From an uncultured Paracoccaceae bacterium (GTDB lineage Bacteria > Pseudomonadota > Alphaproteobacteria > Rhodobacterales > Rhodobacteraceae): a DNA stretch of 64,000 bases. The first letter of the stretch is position 1; each line of letters starts with the position of its first letter. Shown here in pieces: positions 18,727 to 30,100 of this stretch. The stretch is taken from assembly GCA_905182165.1 (NCBI GenBank), contig CAJJAK010000006.1, positions 1 to 64,000 on the forward strand, read 5' to 3'. Under the pieces are notes generated by a model. That model saw only the letters and a program-made list of their open reading frames with translations. It made no database searches and was not told the DNA's origin. The translations under genes and the position numbers were made by a program.

Positions 18727-20845
18727 TTAAAATTTTGCAGAGCGTTGTGATTTTCCTTTTTTGTTGAAAGTACCCGCACGTCCAGCACTAGATCGCCCTT
18801 TCACCACTTGTGATTTTTCAACTTCAGCTTCTATTGCTGATTGGCGTGCAAGTGGATCATTTGAAATTGTAAGCTCAACTGTCTCCAATCGTCTAACTTC
18901 GTCTCTTATCCTGGCAGCCTCTTCAAATTCTAAATTTTCGGCCGCTTTTAACATATCTGTTCTCAAGCTTTCTAGATGTTTGGTTAAATTAGCACCAACT
19001 AAAGGTTTTTCTACAGTAGCTGTGATGCGCGATGAATCAGTATCTCCTTTATATAAACCTGCAAGAACATCCTGTACGTTCTTTTTAATGGTCTCGGGAG
19101 TTATGTTATTATCTAAATTATATTGATGCTGTTTTTCCCGTCGTCTGTTTGTTTCATCTAATGCACGTTCCATTGATCCAGTGATGCGGTCAGCATACAT
19201 AATGACCCTACCTTCAGAGTTTCTTGCAGCTCTTCCAATAGTTTGAACAAGGGATGTCTGAGATCTCAAAAAACCTTCTTTGTCAGCATCTAAAATAGCA
19301 ACTAGACCGCATTCTGGTATATCCAAACCTTCCCGTAATAAGTTTATTCCAATTAATACATCAAAAGTACCAAGTCTCAGATCTCTTAGGATTTCTATTC
19401 TTTCTAAGGTGTCTATATCTGAGTGCATATAACGTACTCTTATCCCTTGTTCATGCATGTATTCAGTTAGATCTTCAGCCATTCGCTTTGTAAGGGTTGT
19501 TACTAAAGTTCTAAGACCTTGAAGGCTGACTTTCCTAACTTCTTCAAGTAAGTCATCAACTTGCATTTCTACAGGTCTTATCTCTACGGGTGGATCTAAA
19601 AGTCCGGTGGGACGAATAATTTGCTCCGCAAAGACACCATCAGACTGTTCCATCTCCCAATTTGATGGTGTGGCTGAAACGCAGATTGTTTGAGGACGCA
19701 TAGCATCCCATTCTTCAAATTTTAATGGTCTGTTGTCCATACAAGATGGCAAACGAAACCCATGTTCAGAGAGATTAAATTTACGCTTGTAATCCCCTTT
19801 GTACATTCCATTTATCTGTGGAATAGATACGTGACTTTCATCTGCAAAAACCAATGCATGATCTGGGATATATTCAAATAGTGTGGGTGGTGGTTCTCCT
19901 GGTTCTCGTCCTGTAAGATAGCGAGAATAATTTTCAATTCCCGAGCATGAACCTGTAGCTTCAAGCATTTCTAAATCAAAATTACACCTTTGTTCTAATC
20001 TTTGTGCTTCTAATAGTTTACCTTCCTTTTCAAGATATTTTAGGCGTGATGTTAGCTCTTTTCGTATGCTTTTTATTGCCTGCTGTTGGGTAGGACGTGG
20101 GATGACATAATGGGAATTTGCATAAATTCTTATTTTTTCTAAACCATAATAGTTGATTGGAAATTGTACTAAATTCAGTAATAGTTTCAAGCTCGTCACC
20201 AAAAAAAGATAATCTCCAACCTCGATCTTCAAGATGGGCAGGCCAAATTTCTAAACTATCCCCTCTAACCCTGAATGTTCCTCTAGAAAAAGAATTATCA
20301 TTTCTTTTGTATTGTTGGGCTATTAGATCTGCCATGATTTTACGCTGTTCATAATTATTATTTGCTTCGAGCTCTTGGATCATTGTCCCATAGGTTTCAA
20401 CAGACCCAATGCCGTAAATACAGCTAATAGAAGCTACAATTATGACATCATCTCGTTCTAATAAAGAACGGGTTGCTGAGTGACGCATACGATCAATCTG
20501 TTCATTAATTGTGCTTTCTTTTTCGATGTAAGTATCTGTGCGAGCTACGTAAGCTTCTGGTTGATAATAATCATAATAACTAACAAAATATTCTACAGAA
20601 TTATTAGGAAAATAACTCTTAAATTCGCCATAAAGTTGTGCTGCTAACGTTTTATTAGGTGCTAAAATAATAGCAGGGCGCTGGGTTGCTTCAATTACTT
20701 TTGCCATAGTGAAAGTCTTACCCGTTCCTGTCGCCCCCAGGAGAACCTGGGTCCGCTCGCCTGCAGTAATACCTTCGTACAATTCTGAAATAGCTTTCGG
20801 TTGATCCCCTGCTGGATTAAAGGGAGTTTCCATTAAAATTATCAT
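18727..20845 (-). CDS. uvrB: Excinuclease ABC subunit B (one frameshift)
   Basis: DNA-damage recognition helicase-like subunit of nucleotide excision repair. Walker A is [13 protein letters not shown]; the damage-binding beta-hairpin is [14 protein letters not shown]; helicase motifs include [31 protein letters not shown] and QTIGRAARN; a UVR domain near the C-terminus reads [19 protein letters not shown]. The frame breaks around 20165 and resumes as [18 protein letters not shown]. The ATG at 20833 ([15 protein letters not shown]) is more likely than 20845. About 700 residues, normal for the family. Confidence 0.95.
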
Positions 20846-21090
20846 AATTTTCTTTTTTTGATTTATCTTTAATATTTTTTAAACTGATGGGTTTTTAATA
20901 GTCTGCATGCAAATACTTTCTTAAGTCCTTATAAAGATGTATGTTATTCATTTTTTTTCAAGTTAATACTTATATATTTAAATTTTGTTATCAGATTATT
21001 TAACGGTTGTGTTTAAAGAAAATTAAATCTGTTCTTGAAAAAATATTTTAATTTTATATTAGATAGGTAAACCAATTAGAAAGTATTCTC

Positions 21091-21402
21091 ATGTCAGCAA
21101 AAATTTATCAGCCAGCACGAAATGCGATGCAGTCTGGCCAAGCAAAGTCAAAAAATTGGATTTTAGAGTTTGTACCAGCTGAGGCTAGATCAATAGATCC
21201 TTTAATGGGCTGGACCTCATCAGGAGATATGAATTCTCAAGTTAAACTGACATTTGGTTCTAAAGAAGCGGCTCTAGAGTATGCCGATCTTCATGGCATA
21301 GAAGCTGCCCTATGCTTACCACAAAATAGAAAGCACAATATTAGAAGTGGGGGTTATAGTGAAAACTTTGCAACGAAAAGAAGAACAGTTTGGACTCATT
21401 AA
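21091..21402 (+). CDS. NADH dehydrogenase complex I subunit, NDUFS4-like
   Basis: A 103-residue homologue of the ETC complex I NDUFS4 (18 kDa) subunit found in alphaproteobacteria and mitochondria. Signatures are KIYQPARNAMQSGQ at the start, WILEFVPAEARSIDPLMGW, LTFGSKEAALEYA and a basic C-terminus RKHNIRSGGYSENF. It is an accessory subunit on the matrix/cytoplasmic arm. Monocistronic, with 240 bases of AT-rich, gene-free sequence upstream. Immediately followed by a tRNA-Arg gene on the same strand. Confidence 0.86.
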   Translation: MSAKIYQPARNAMQSGQAKSKNWILEFVPAEARSIDPLMGWTSSGDMNSQVKLTFGSKEAALEYADLHGIEAALCLPQNRKHNIRSGGYSENFATKRRTVWTH

Positions 21403-21497
21403 ACAGGATAAGGTAGCAGTTTGGTCGGTTTTAAGGAAATTGCAGCAGTACCTTCGACCCCTTTTGCGAAACTAAAAAGGTTTTAGAACCTCTACTA

Positions 21498-21527
21498 TTG
21501 ACTGTACGGTATGGTTAAAGCTTAGTA
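21498..21527 (+). promoter_or_regulatory. Possible sigma-70 promoter for tRNA-Arg
   Basis: TTGACT (21498-21503) and TTAGTA (21522-21527) are separated by 18 bases, with the tRNA starting 7 bases after the second box. The -35 match is strong and the -10 weak, so this is tentative. Confidence 0.35.
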
Positions 21528-21533
21528 GTTTGT

Positions 21534-21610
21534 GGTCGCATAGCTCAGCTGGATAGAGCATCTGCCTTCTAAGCAGAGGGTCTCAGGTTCGAATCCTGAT
21601 GCGATCACCA
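21534..21610 (+). tRNA. tRNA-Arg(TCT)
   Basis: A complete 77-base tRNA with encoded CCA. Acceptor strands GGTCGCA and TGCGATC pair (one G-T), the D-arm is AGCTCAGCTGGATAGAGCA, the anticodon loop is CTTCTAA giving anticodon TCT, and the T-arm is TCAGG-TTCGAAT-CCTGA. It reads AGA/AGG codons. Confidence 0.97.
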
Positions 21611-21889
21611 TTTTTCTCATTCACATATTTAATGATGATATTCACATAATAGTTTCTAACGGATATTCACAAATCATCCACACAAAAATGCCCATCTTTT
21701 TTTTAGATGTTCATAAGGCAGATGTTTTATCTGGCTGGGCTGTGCGACAGCCATACTTTATAATCATAAAAAAATACATATTAGGTTTGGAATGATTATC
21801 TATAAGAATAGTGCACTTCCTAACATTAAAAATAATGTTGATAAAGTAGGAGAAATTATAATTTTAGTTGATTGTCTGTAATCATTAAA

Positions 21890-23182
21890 TCAAACAATCA
21901 AATTTATTTTTGTTTGCACTCCATCACCAAAAACATCTTTGTATCTGGTCAACTCAGTTTTCGAACCTATTGCTTTATTAGGATTGTCTGACAATTTGAC
22001 TGTTTCTTTTCCATTTGCCGCTATCGCTTTGCAAACTAAAGAAAACGGATCTAAAGCCTTGTCTTGTACCAATCCTCTAAAGTCATTTGTCATAAGTGTC
22101 CCCCAACCGAAGGCTACTTTAGTTTGATCTTTGAACTTATTATTTAACTCGGTTATTTTTGGCACATCTAGACCATCAGAAAATATAAGCAGTTTTTCCT
22201 TGGGATCTTCTCCTCTAGATTTCCACCAATTTATTGCATTTTTTGCACCTTGAGTAGGGTCTCCAGAGTCGACCCTAATACCAGTCCATTTATTCATCCA
22301 GGTTGGAGCATTTTGCAAAAACCCTTCTGTTCCAAAAGTGTCTGGTAATATGATTAAAAGGTTACCATCGTGTTCTTCTTGCCAATCTTGAAAAACCTTG
22401 TACGGAGCACTTGCAAGTTCTGAATTACTTTTAGCCAGTGCTGCATAAACCATGGGCAATTCATGCGCATTAGTTCCTATAGCTTCAACTTCTCGCCTCA
22501 TCGCAATAAGGCAATTAGAAGTACCGGTGAAGCCAGATCCAAGCCCTTCCTGCATTGCTTGCACACACCAATCTTGCCATAGAAATGAGTGCCTTCTCCG
22601 AGTCCCAAAGTCAGCTATTGATATTTTGTCCAACTTCTTTAATTTTCCAATTTTCTCCCAAAGCTTTGTCATTGCTCTAGCGTACAACACTTGTAGCTCA
22701 AATTTTCCCATATCGCGAAGGACTGCACGACTACGGAGCTCCATAATAATTGATAATGCTGGAATTTCCCAAAACATTACTTCCGGCCAACTTCCTTCAA
22801 ATGAAAGTTCAAATTGATCGCCCACCCGCTCTAAGTGGTAAGGGGGTAGCTCTAAATTCTCGAACCATTCCATGAAATCAGATCTAAACATCTGTCTTTT
22901 CCCATAGAAGGTATTTCCTCTAAGCCAAGTGCTTTCTCCACGACTTAGTTTTAATGTTCGAACATGATCTAATTGTTCTCTCAGCTGTCCTTCATCTATT
23001 AGTTTGGCTAAAGGAATATGATTTGATCTATTAATTAGACTAAACTTTACTTTCGTATTGGGTTTATTTTTAAATACGGACTGACACATTAGTAGTTTAT
23101 AGAAATCTGTATCTATTAATGATCTTATTATTGGATCAATTTTCCATTTTCGATTGTGAACTCGTGTAGCTATATCAACCAT
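21890..23182 (-). CDS. pncB: Nicotinate phosphoribosyltransferase
   Basis: A 430-residue enzyme of the Preiss-Handler NAD salvage route, converting nicotinate and PRPP to nicotinate mononucleotide. Visible blocks are LIDTDFYKLLMCQSVF near the N-terminus, DFGTRRRHSFLWQ, TSNCLIAMRREVEAIGTNAHE (the histidine phosphorylated by ATP lies in GTNAHE), and the phosphate-binding RVDSGDPTQGA. Length normal, no indel. It follows serB on the same strand after about 80 bases. Between its stop and the tRNA-Arg lie about 280 bases with no supported gene. Confidence 0.95.
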   Translation of the reverse strand: MVDIATRVHNRKWKIDPIIRSLIDTDFYKLLMCQSVFKNKPNTKVKFSLINRSNHIPLAKLIDEGQLREQLDHVRTLKLSRGESTWLRGNTFYGKRQMFRSDFMEWFENLELPPYHLERVGDQFELSFEGSWPEVMFWEIPALSIIMELRSRAVLRDMGKFELQVLYARAMTKLWEKIGKLKKLDKISIADFGTRRRHSFLWQDWCVQAMQEGLGSGFTGTSNCLIAMRREVEAIGTNAHELPMVYAALAKSNSELASAPYKVFQDWQEEHDGNLLIILPDTFGTEGFLQNAPTWMNKWTGIRVDSGDPTQGAKNAINWWKSRGEDPKEKLLIFSDGLDVPKITELNNKFKDQTKVAFGWGTLMTNDFRGLVQDKALDPFSLVCKAIAANGKETVKLSDNPNKAIGSKTELTRYKDVFGDGVQTKINLIV

Positions 23183-23263
23183 AGCTGCCCTCCAGAACGT
23201 TAGAATGTCTTCTTAAACTAAATTTAATATTTCGAAAAGTAGATTGATTAATAATCATTTTAA

Positions 23264-24137
23264 TTAATTGAATTTATAGATTTTATCAATAAATAAGTAA
23301 CATGAATTTCCTGAAATCTGAAAAAAAGTCTGGGGGGTTATCACGATATCTGCCTTGTCTTGAACAATTTTTTTTGCATGCATAGCAACTCCTGTACCAG
23401 CGAATGCCAGCATACCAATATCGTTTGCTCCATCACCCACCGCAATAACATCATTTGGGGTTAAGCAAAAATGTTTTGTTAAAGATTTTATTACCTCTAC
23501 TTTAGATTCTTTCCCTAAGATTGGGCGTTTTACGTTTCCAGTTAATTTACTATTCTCCACCTCTAAGTGATTAGCTCTGTTTTCATGAAAGCCAAGCTCG
23601 TGTGCTATTTTGGAGGTAAACTGTGTAAAACCACCTGATAATGCAAGAGCTATAACTATTGTTCTCTCTCATTGTTGATATCAATGTTCTGGCACCAGCT
23701 GAGAGGGTGATGCGATCTCTTAAAACGTCATCTATAGTTTTTTCTGGAGTGCCTTTTAAATATTTAACTCTTTTTATTAACGCACATTCAAATTCTAAGT
23801 TTCCTTCCATTGCTTGTTTTGTTATGGCTCTTATCTCTTTACCATAACCGACCTCATCTGCTAACTCGTCTAAGCATTCTTGATTAATAATAGTACTGTC
23901 CATGTCAGCAACTAATATTTTTTTCTTCCTTAATTTACTTGGCTGAAAGACAATATCAATTTGGAGTTCTTGTAACTCTAACCAATATTTTTTGTAGTTC
24001 TTAGGTATCTCTGGGATACTGAACTCCACTGCAACACCTTCTTTTAGCCAAGTTACATTATCTCCTCCTAAAGATATCAAATACTTTGATATTAAGCGTG
24101 AGCTAAGGCAACTAACATAGCAAATTTCCACATACAT
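23264..24137 (-). CDS. serB: Phosphoserine phosphatase (one or two indels)
   Basis: HAD-family enzyme of the last step of serine synthesis. The catalytic motif is VADMDSTIINQE (about residues 72-83), followed by the cap domain and, after a frame break near 23665, SGGFTQFTSKIAHELGF, then motif III/IV in VGDGANDIGMLAFAGTG. The final 25 codons (after KADIVI) do not match the usual HxDLTxLLYLQG end; a further slip in the C6 or T7 run near 23325-23340 would explain this. N-terminal ACT-like portion present. It is divergent from serC across the structured leader. Confidence 0.93.
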
Positions 24138-24200
24138 TATTAAATACTGACAAGGCGTTTGAGTTCATAACATGCGTTTTCACTGTTGTGCCAGTCTGCA

Positions 24201-24269
24201 TCCCCGACTATCCCCGGAGATGGGACACCCTTCCCCAACGAAGGGCAATTATCTGTAAGGATAGCATCA
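24201..24269 (+). promoter_or_regulatory. Structured serC leader RNA overlapping the ribosome-binding site
   Basis: Three nested stems are visible upstream of the serC ATG: outer CTATCC (24208-24213) with GGATAG (24259-24264), middle AGAT (24218-24221) with ATCT (24251-24254), and inner CCCTTC (24228-24233) with GAAGGG (24240-24245), loop CCCAAC. The outer stem contains the Shine-Dalgarno AAGGA, so folding would hide it. A conserved serC motif is known upstream of alphaproteobacterial serC genes (Rfam serC element, Corbino et al. 2005); position and hairpin layout fit, but I could not run the covariance model. Confidence 0.65.
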
Positions 24270-25354
24270 ATGACTACTCAGAAACCGGCCACGCGGCCGG
24301 CGAATCCGCGTTTTTCGTCTGGCCCGTGTGCTAAACCCCCCACCCACACTCTTGAACGAGTTTAGCTGATGCATCTCTTGGAAGATCGCATCGAGCTAAG
24401 ATAGGTAGAAAAAAACTAAGTGATGCAATCGAGGGAACTCGAGAACTTTTAAAAATACCTTTGAATTATAAAGTTGCGATCGTTCCTGCTTCTGACACAG
24501 GCGCTGTCGAAATGGCACTGTGGTCTCTTCTTGGCGCAAAAAAGACAACTATTTTGGTTTGGGAAAGCTTTGGTAAAGGTTGGGCTACTGATGTTATATC
24601 GCAGTTAAAACTGAACCCGAAAGTAATAGAAGCAGATTATGGTTTGTTGCCGCAGTTGGAAAATATTGATTTTAGAACTGATGTAGTATTTGCTTGGAAT
24701 GGAACCACCTCTGGAGTTCGAGTGCCAAACTCAAACTTTATTCCTTTAAAAAGAGAAGGTTTAACTATTTGCGACGCGACATCCGCAGCATTTGCTGTTG
24801 ATTTACCTTGGGAAAAGCTAGATGTCACAACATTTAGTTGGCAAAAGGTTTTAGGCGGCGAAGCTGCCCATGGAATGTTAGTGTTGAGCCCAAAGGCTGT
24901 TGAGAGATTGGAAAATTATAAACCTTCATGGCCGTTACCTAAACTATTTCGCTTAACAAAAAACAACAAACTTAATGAAGATATTTTTTTAGGGGCAACT
25001 ATTAATACTCCTTCTATGTTAGCAGTTGAAGACTATCTGTTTTCTTTAGCTTGGGTGCGTTCTATCGGAGGATTGGACGGAATGATCGGGAGATGTAATG
25101 AAAATGCTCAAATAATTTTTGATTTTGTAGAGCAAAATAAATGGCTTAATAATCTTGCGATATCGCCAGATACAAGATCAAACACATCTGTATGTTTAGT
25201 TTTTAAAGATTCTAGGATAAAGGACGAAAAGGCTTTTGCTAAGAATGTGTGCAACAGACTAGAAGAAGAAGGTGTAGCTTTTGATATTGGATCTTATCGA
25301 GATGCACCAGCTGGATTGAGAATTTGGTGTGGAGCAACAGTTGAAGTGTCGTAA
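24270..25354 (+). CDS. serC: Phosphoserine aminotransferase (one frameshift)
   Basis: PLP enzyme of serine synthesis (class V aminotransferase, SerC type of alphaproteobacteria). ATG at 24270 starts [20 protein letters not shown], the usual N-terminus. The frame slips at about 24357 (LERV then [15 protein letters not shown]) and continues in the main frame with [20 protein letters not shown], the cofactor lysine in [16 protein letters not shown], and IWCGATVE at the end. About 360 residues. The first 90 bases of coding sequence are far richer in G+C (about 58%) than the rest (33-38%). serA follows 140 bases downstream. Confidence 0.95.
24285..24300 (+). other. GC hairpin inside codons 6-11 of serC
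   Basis: CCGGCC-ACGC-GGCCGG is a perfect 6-bp, all-GC stem with a four-base loop starting 13 bases after the A of the serC start codon. In an AT-rich genome this is conspicuous and lies within the ribosome footprint at initiation. Confidence 0.6.
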
Positions 25355-25495
25355 TTTAAAATCATTAATGTCTTGGATTAAATGGGCTTTTGAAACTGAA
25401 ATAAGTTTATTAAAAAAGATTCCCTAACTTCATCGAGTTTAAAATTTGATAACTGTATTAATGTAATTTGAGTAGAATAAGAGAAAGACTGTATA

Positions 25496-27091
25496 ATGGC
25501 CCCAAGAGTATTAGTGTCTGATTATATCTGCAGATGCTTTTTCTAAGTTTGAAGAAAGAGGTATAGATTTAGATTTTGAGCCAGATCTTGGAAAAGATAG
25601 AAAAGCGCTTGCAGCACGTATTAGCGAATATGATGGGTTGGCAATTAGGTCTGCAACAAAAATCACTCCAAACATCTTAAAAATGGCTACTAAGCTAAAA
25701 GTAATTGGACGTGCTGGTATTGGGGTCGATAATATTGACAAGGTTGAAGCTTCAAAAAAAGGCATAATTGTAATGAATACTCCGTTTGGAAATATGATTA
25801 CAACTGCAGAACATGCAATTGCCATGATGTTTGCAGTCGCCCGGCAAATCCCAGAAGCTTCAGCCTCAACTCATGCAGGTAAGTGGGAAAAATCAAAATT
25901 TATGGGTGTTGAATTAACAAATAAGATTCTTGGTTTGGTGGTGCAGGGAATATTGGTGGCGTATTTTGCGATAGGGCTCGCGCATTAAAAATGAAAGTTA
26001 TAGCCTATGATCCATTTTTAAGTGAAGACAAAGCAAAAAACTTAAGTGTAGAGAAAGTTGAGTTGGATCAGTTATTTGAACGAGCTGATTTTATTACATT
26101 GCATGTGCCCTTAACCGATCAAACAAGAAATATTTTGAGTAAAGAAAATATTAAGAAATTAAAACCTGGTGTACGTATTATTAACTGTGCGAGGGGGGGG
26201 CTTGTTGATGAAGAAGCACTGGCCATTGCCATAAAGGAAGGGCGGGTCGCAGGAGCTGCTTTTGATGTATTCGCTGAGGAGCCTGCTGTTAATAGTCCAC
26301 TATTTAATTTGCCCAATGTTATCTGTACGCCACATTTGGGAGCAGCAACTACTGAAGCACAAGAGAATGTAGCAGTCCAAGTAGCTGAACAAATAAGTGA
26401 TTACCTTTTAACTGGAGCAGTATCCAATGCCCTTAATATGCCTTCTATTACCGCCGAGGAAGCAAAAATAATGAATCCTTGGTTGCTTTTAGCAAGCCAT
26501 CTAGGAAAGTTTATTGGACAACTTACAGCAGAACCTATTAAGGCAATAAATATTCTTTATGATGGAGCTGTTTCATCTATGAATTTAGAGGCATTGAATT
26601 GTTCTGTGATTTCGGGAATCATGAGCATATCACATCCGGACGTTAATATGGTTTCTGCTCCTCTAGTAGCAAAAGACAGGGGCATAAAAATATCTACAAC
26701 AACGCAAGATAAAAGTGGTGTTTTTGAAGCTTATATTAAAGTAACAGTCGTAACTGAAGTTAGAGAAAGATCAGTTGCTGGTACGGTGTTTAGCGATAAT
26801 AAACCCAGGTTTATTCAAATCAAAGGCATAAATATTGACGCGGAAGTAGGGCGACATATGCTTTATACCACTAATATAGACACCCCAGGTATTATTGGTA
26901 TTTTGGGACAAATGCTGGCTGAGAATGATGTTAATATAGCAAACTTTACGCTGGGCCGTTCTGAAATTGGTGGTGAGGCTATTGCTTTGTTATACTTGGA
27001 CGCGCCACTTATTGATGAAGTAAAAGGAAAACTATTAAAAACAGGCGTATTCAATCAAGTGAATGTGTTGGAATTCGACGTTTTTTCATAA
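25496..27091 (+). CDS. serA: D-3-phosphoglycerate dehydrogenase (two indels)
   Basis: First committed enzyme of serine synthesis. ATG at 25496 begins MAPRVLVSD; the frame slips near 25522 (resuming ADAFSKFEERGIDLDF) and near 25935 (resuming GAGNIGGVFCDRARALKMK, the NAD-binding GxGxxG). Catalytic arginine and glutamate lie in NCARGGLVDEEAL and VFAEEPA, and the histidine in CTPHLGAATTEAQENVAVQ. The C-terminal regulatory part includes an intervening domain and an ACT domain (TPGIIGILGQMLAENDVNIA). About 530 residues, the long three-domain form. Convergent with smc. Confidence 0.95.
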
Positions 27092-27111
27092 ACATCAATT
27101 GTATTAGTAAT

Positions 27112-30100
27112 TTAAGCAACTAATTTTTCAGCTTTCTGTAGGTCGACTGAAACTAATTGACTTACCCCCGGTTCGGCCATGGTCACACCAAAAAGTCGGT
27201 CCATACGGGCCATTGTGACAGCATGATGCGTTATTATTAGAAACCGCGTATCAGTGCGACGGGTCATCTCATCGAGCAAATCACAAAAACGCGTCACATT
27301 GGCATCATCCAAGGGCGCATCAACTTCGTCTAAAACACAAATCGGCGCAGGATTTGCCAAAAACACTGCAAATATCAGCGCCATGGCAGTCAATGTTTGC
27401 TCTCCACCTGACAGCAGACTGAGGGTCGACAGTTTCTTGCCCGGAGGTTGGCAGAGAATTTCAAGACCCGCATCTAGTGGATCGTCACTTTCAACTAAAA
27501 CAAGATTAGCCTCACCACCACCAAACAAATGGCCAAACAAAGTTCCAAAGTTGCGATTAACGTCATCAAATGCGGCTAAAAGCCGTTCACGACCCTCTTT
27601 ATTTAAGCTAGAAATTCCACCTTCTTAGTTTGCTAATCGCTTCTTTGAGATCAGAACTTTCACTATCTAGAGTATCAAATTCAGCCTTTACTTCATTTGC
27701 ATCCTCTTCAGCTCTCAGATTTACTGCACCCAAAGCATCTCTTTGTCTTTTTAATCGCTGCACATCGATATCAACTTTTTCCACTTCTGGTAAATTTGTT
27801 GGGTCGATATCTAATTTTTCTAATAAATCTTGTGGGGATAGTTCTTGTTCTTCTCTTATTCTGTCACGTGCTAAGTTTAAGGTTGATTGCGCTCCTTCAG
27901 CAATTGCATCCGCGCGCGCGCGCGATTCTCTTGCTTCTGACGCGAAACGTTCAGCTTTCCTTTCAATTATTTCTATCTCACGTAGTTCATTTTCACTATT
28001 AGCTAAAATATTTAGAGCTTCTTTACATCTTTTGTTAGCAGCTTCCATTTCTTGAGAAAGCAGTTCACTTTTTTGTAAAATTTTTGCTGGCGAATCTTTT
28101 GCTATTACTAATTCTTCTTCAGATTCTTTTTTTCTAATAATTAATTCGCTAATTCTTTGTTCTGCTTTAATTAATCTTTGCCGCCAGTTGTTAAGTTCTT
28201 GAGTTATTTCAATTACTCTTTTATTTCTATTTTCCCCCTCACGACGTATCTCGTCATGAGTTGATCGCTTATTTAGCATTGTTAATCTAGCGGTTTCGAC
28301 TGAAATTCTTAAATCTTCTATCTCAGATCTGGCTACTTCTAAGTTGTCTAATTTTGTTATTGAGTTATTTGCTTCTTTTATTTCATTTTTGCTATTTAAA
28401 GCAGCCTCTTCAAAGCGTGATAATGCTAGTTTCCAATTTTCCAATTGCCCTAACGCAATATCTCGATCTGATTCACTTCTAGATAACATTCTGTTATTCT
28501 CAGTTAATTCGTTATCAGCTTGCCGTCTATCGTTTCGCGCATTTTTATCAGCTTCAGTTGCTAGATTTAATTCTTTATTAAGCAACTCATGCGCTCTCTT
28601 TGTGCCTTCTGCGAGTGCATTTGATTCTTCTAAATCTTGCTTTAAAAATACTAATCTATTAATTTGTTTTAGTTTCAATGCTGCTGATCCTGGTGCGTCT
28701 TCTGACCGGGCGGCATAACCATCCCAACGCCATAAATCGCCTTCAATTGAAACCAACCTTTGACCAGGTTCCAGAAATGGTTGTAATTTATGTCCATCAG
28801 CCCGATCAACCAAACCAATCTGTGACATTCTTCTGAATAAGACATCTGGTGCTTTAACAAATTCGTTTAAGGACTTAACCCCTTTGGGTAATGTTTTACC
28901 TGATTTGTAAGCTGGCAAGGAGAACCAACCGCTTAGGCCAAATTCTTTAACTTCAGGCAAGCTTAGGTCATCTGATAGAGCAGCTCCTAATGCAGTTTCA
29001 TAGCCGTCGTGAACACGAATTTTATCTAGAAGTCGCCCTTGTTCATCAGTTCCTCTTTTAAGCATCTTCTCAAGTGTTGTAACCTCAGCACGTAATGTGC
29101 TAACAGAACCCTCAGCCTCAGCCATTTCGGCTCTTGCAGTAGCTTCACGCTTTAGGATTGCAGCTCTGTTTGACTCAGCGCTAATTAGATTTTCTTCAGC
29201 ATTTTCTGCTTTTTTAATTATGATAGTTTGATTTTTCATGACTTTGATTAAAGTCATAAATTGCTTGATTTAAAGTTTTGTCAGATAAAACTACCAATTC
29301 GTATGCTTTTACTGTTTCTTCTTCATTTCGCCTGAGTGTTTTTTCAGCGTCCTGAATGAGCCTTTGTACAGATTGGTACCTTGCAGATAACCGTGCTATG
29401 TCTTCATTTTTTTCGTCGAATTTAGCTTCTGCATTTTTGAGGATGTCTGCTGCATTACGGGCATTTTTTTCTGCTTCTAATAGTCTTTCGTCAAATCCAT
29501 TAAATTCAGTATTCAACTTAGCTTGCTCATCCTCTAACTTCCTTAATGTATCTTCAGCATCTTGATTTAAAGAATCTTCTCGACTTATGTCGTGTCCCAA
29601 TTGAATTGTTTTTGTTTCAAGTGTTTGTATATTTTGCTTAGCCCTTTCACTTTCATTTTTCAAAGAATCGTTTTGGATTCTTAAACGTTGCAAAAGCGCT
29701 GCTGAAATTGCCTCTTCTTCTCGTAAGGGTGGAATTTTATTTTCAGAAATTGTTCTTTCTTTTGTTGCTTGAATCACTTTCAATTGGGTATCTGCAGCCA
29801 ATTTAACGCAATTAGTTAATTCTTTGCTGGCGTGGGCTGAGGCTTCATTAGCTTCTTTCCAACGACCATATAATAAAATTCCCTCTGAGACTCTAAGTTG
29901 TTCACTAATTTCTCGATATCTTATTGCCTGTTTGGCTTGACGAGCTAATGTGTTTATTTGATTTTTTAATTGTTCCAAAACATCTTCAACTCGCGCAAGA
30001 TTTTGCTCCGCTGCATTTAACTTTAATTCTGCTTCGTGACGTCTTTGATATAATCCAGAGATTCCCGCTGCTTCTTCAAGTATCCTTCTGCGTGACTTTG

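Noticed and set aside
21619..21671. Three ATTCACA heptamers after the tRNA-Arg gene
   Set aside because: Spacing is irregular (21 and 25 bases) and there are no partners elsewhere nearby; chance in AT-rich sequence is plausible.
21791..21880. Short open frame MIIYKNSALPNIKNNVD
   Set aside because: Only 29 codons, no ribosome site, no recognisable family.
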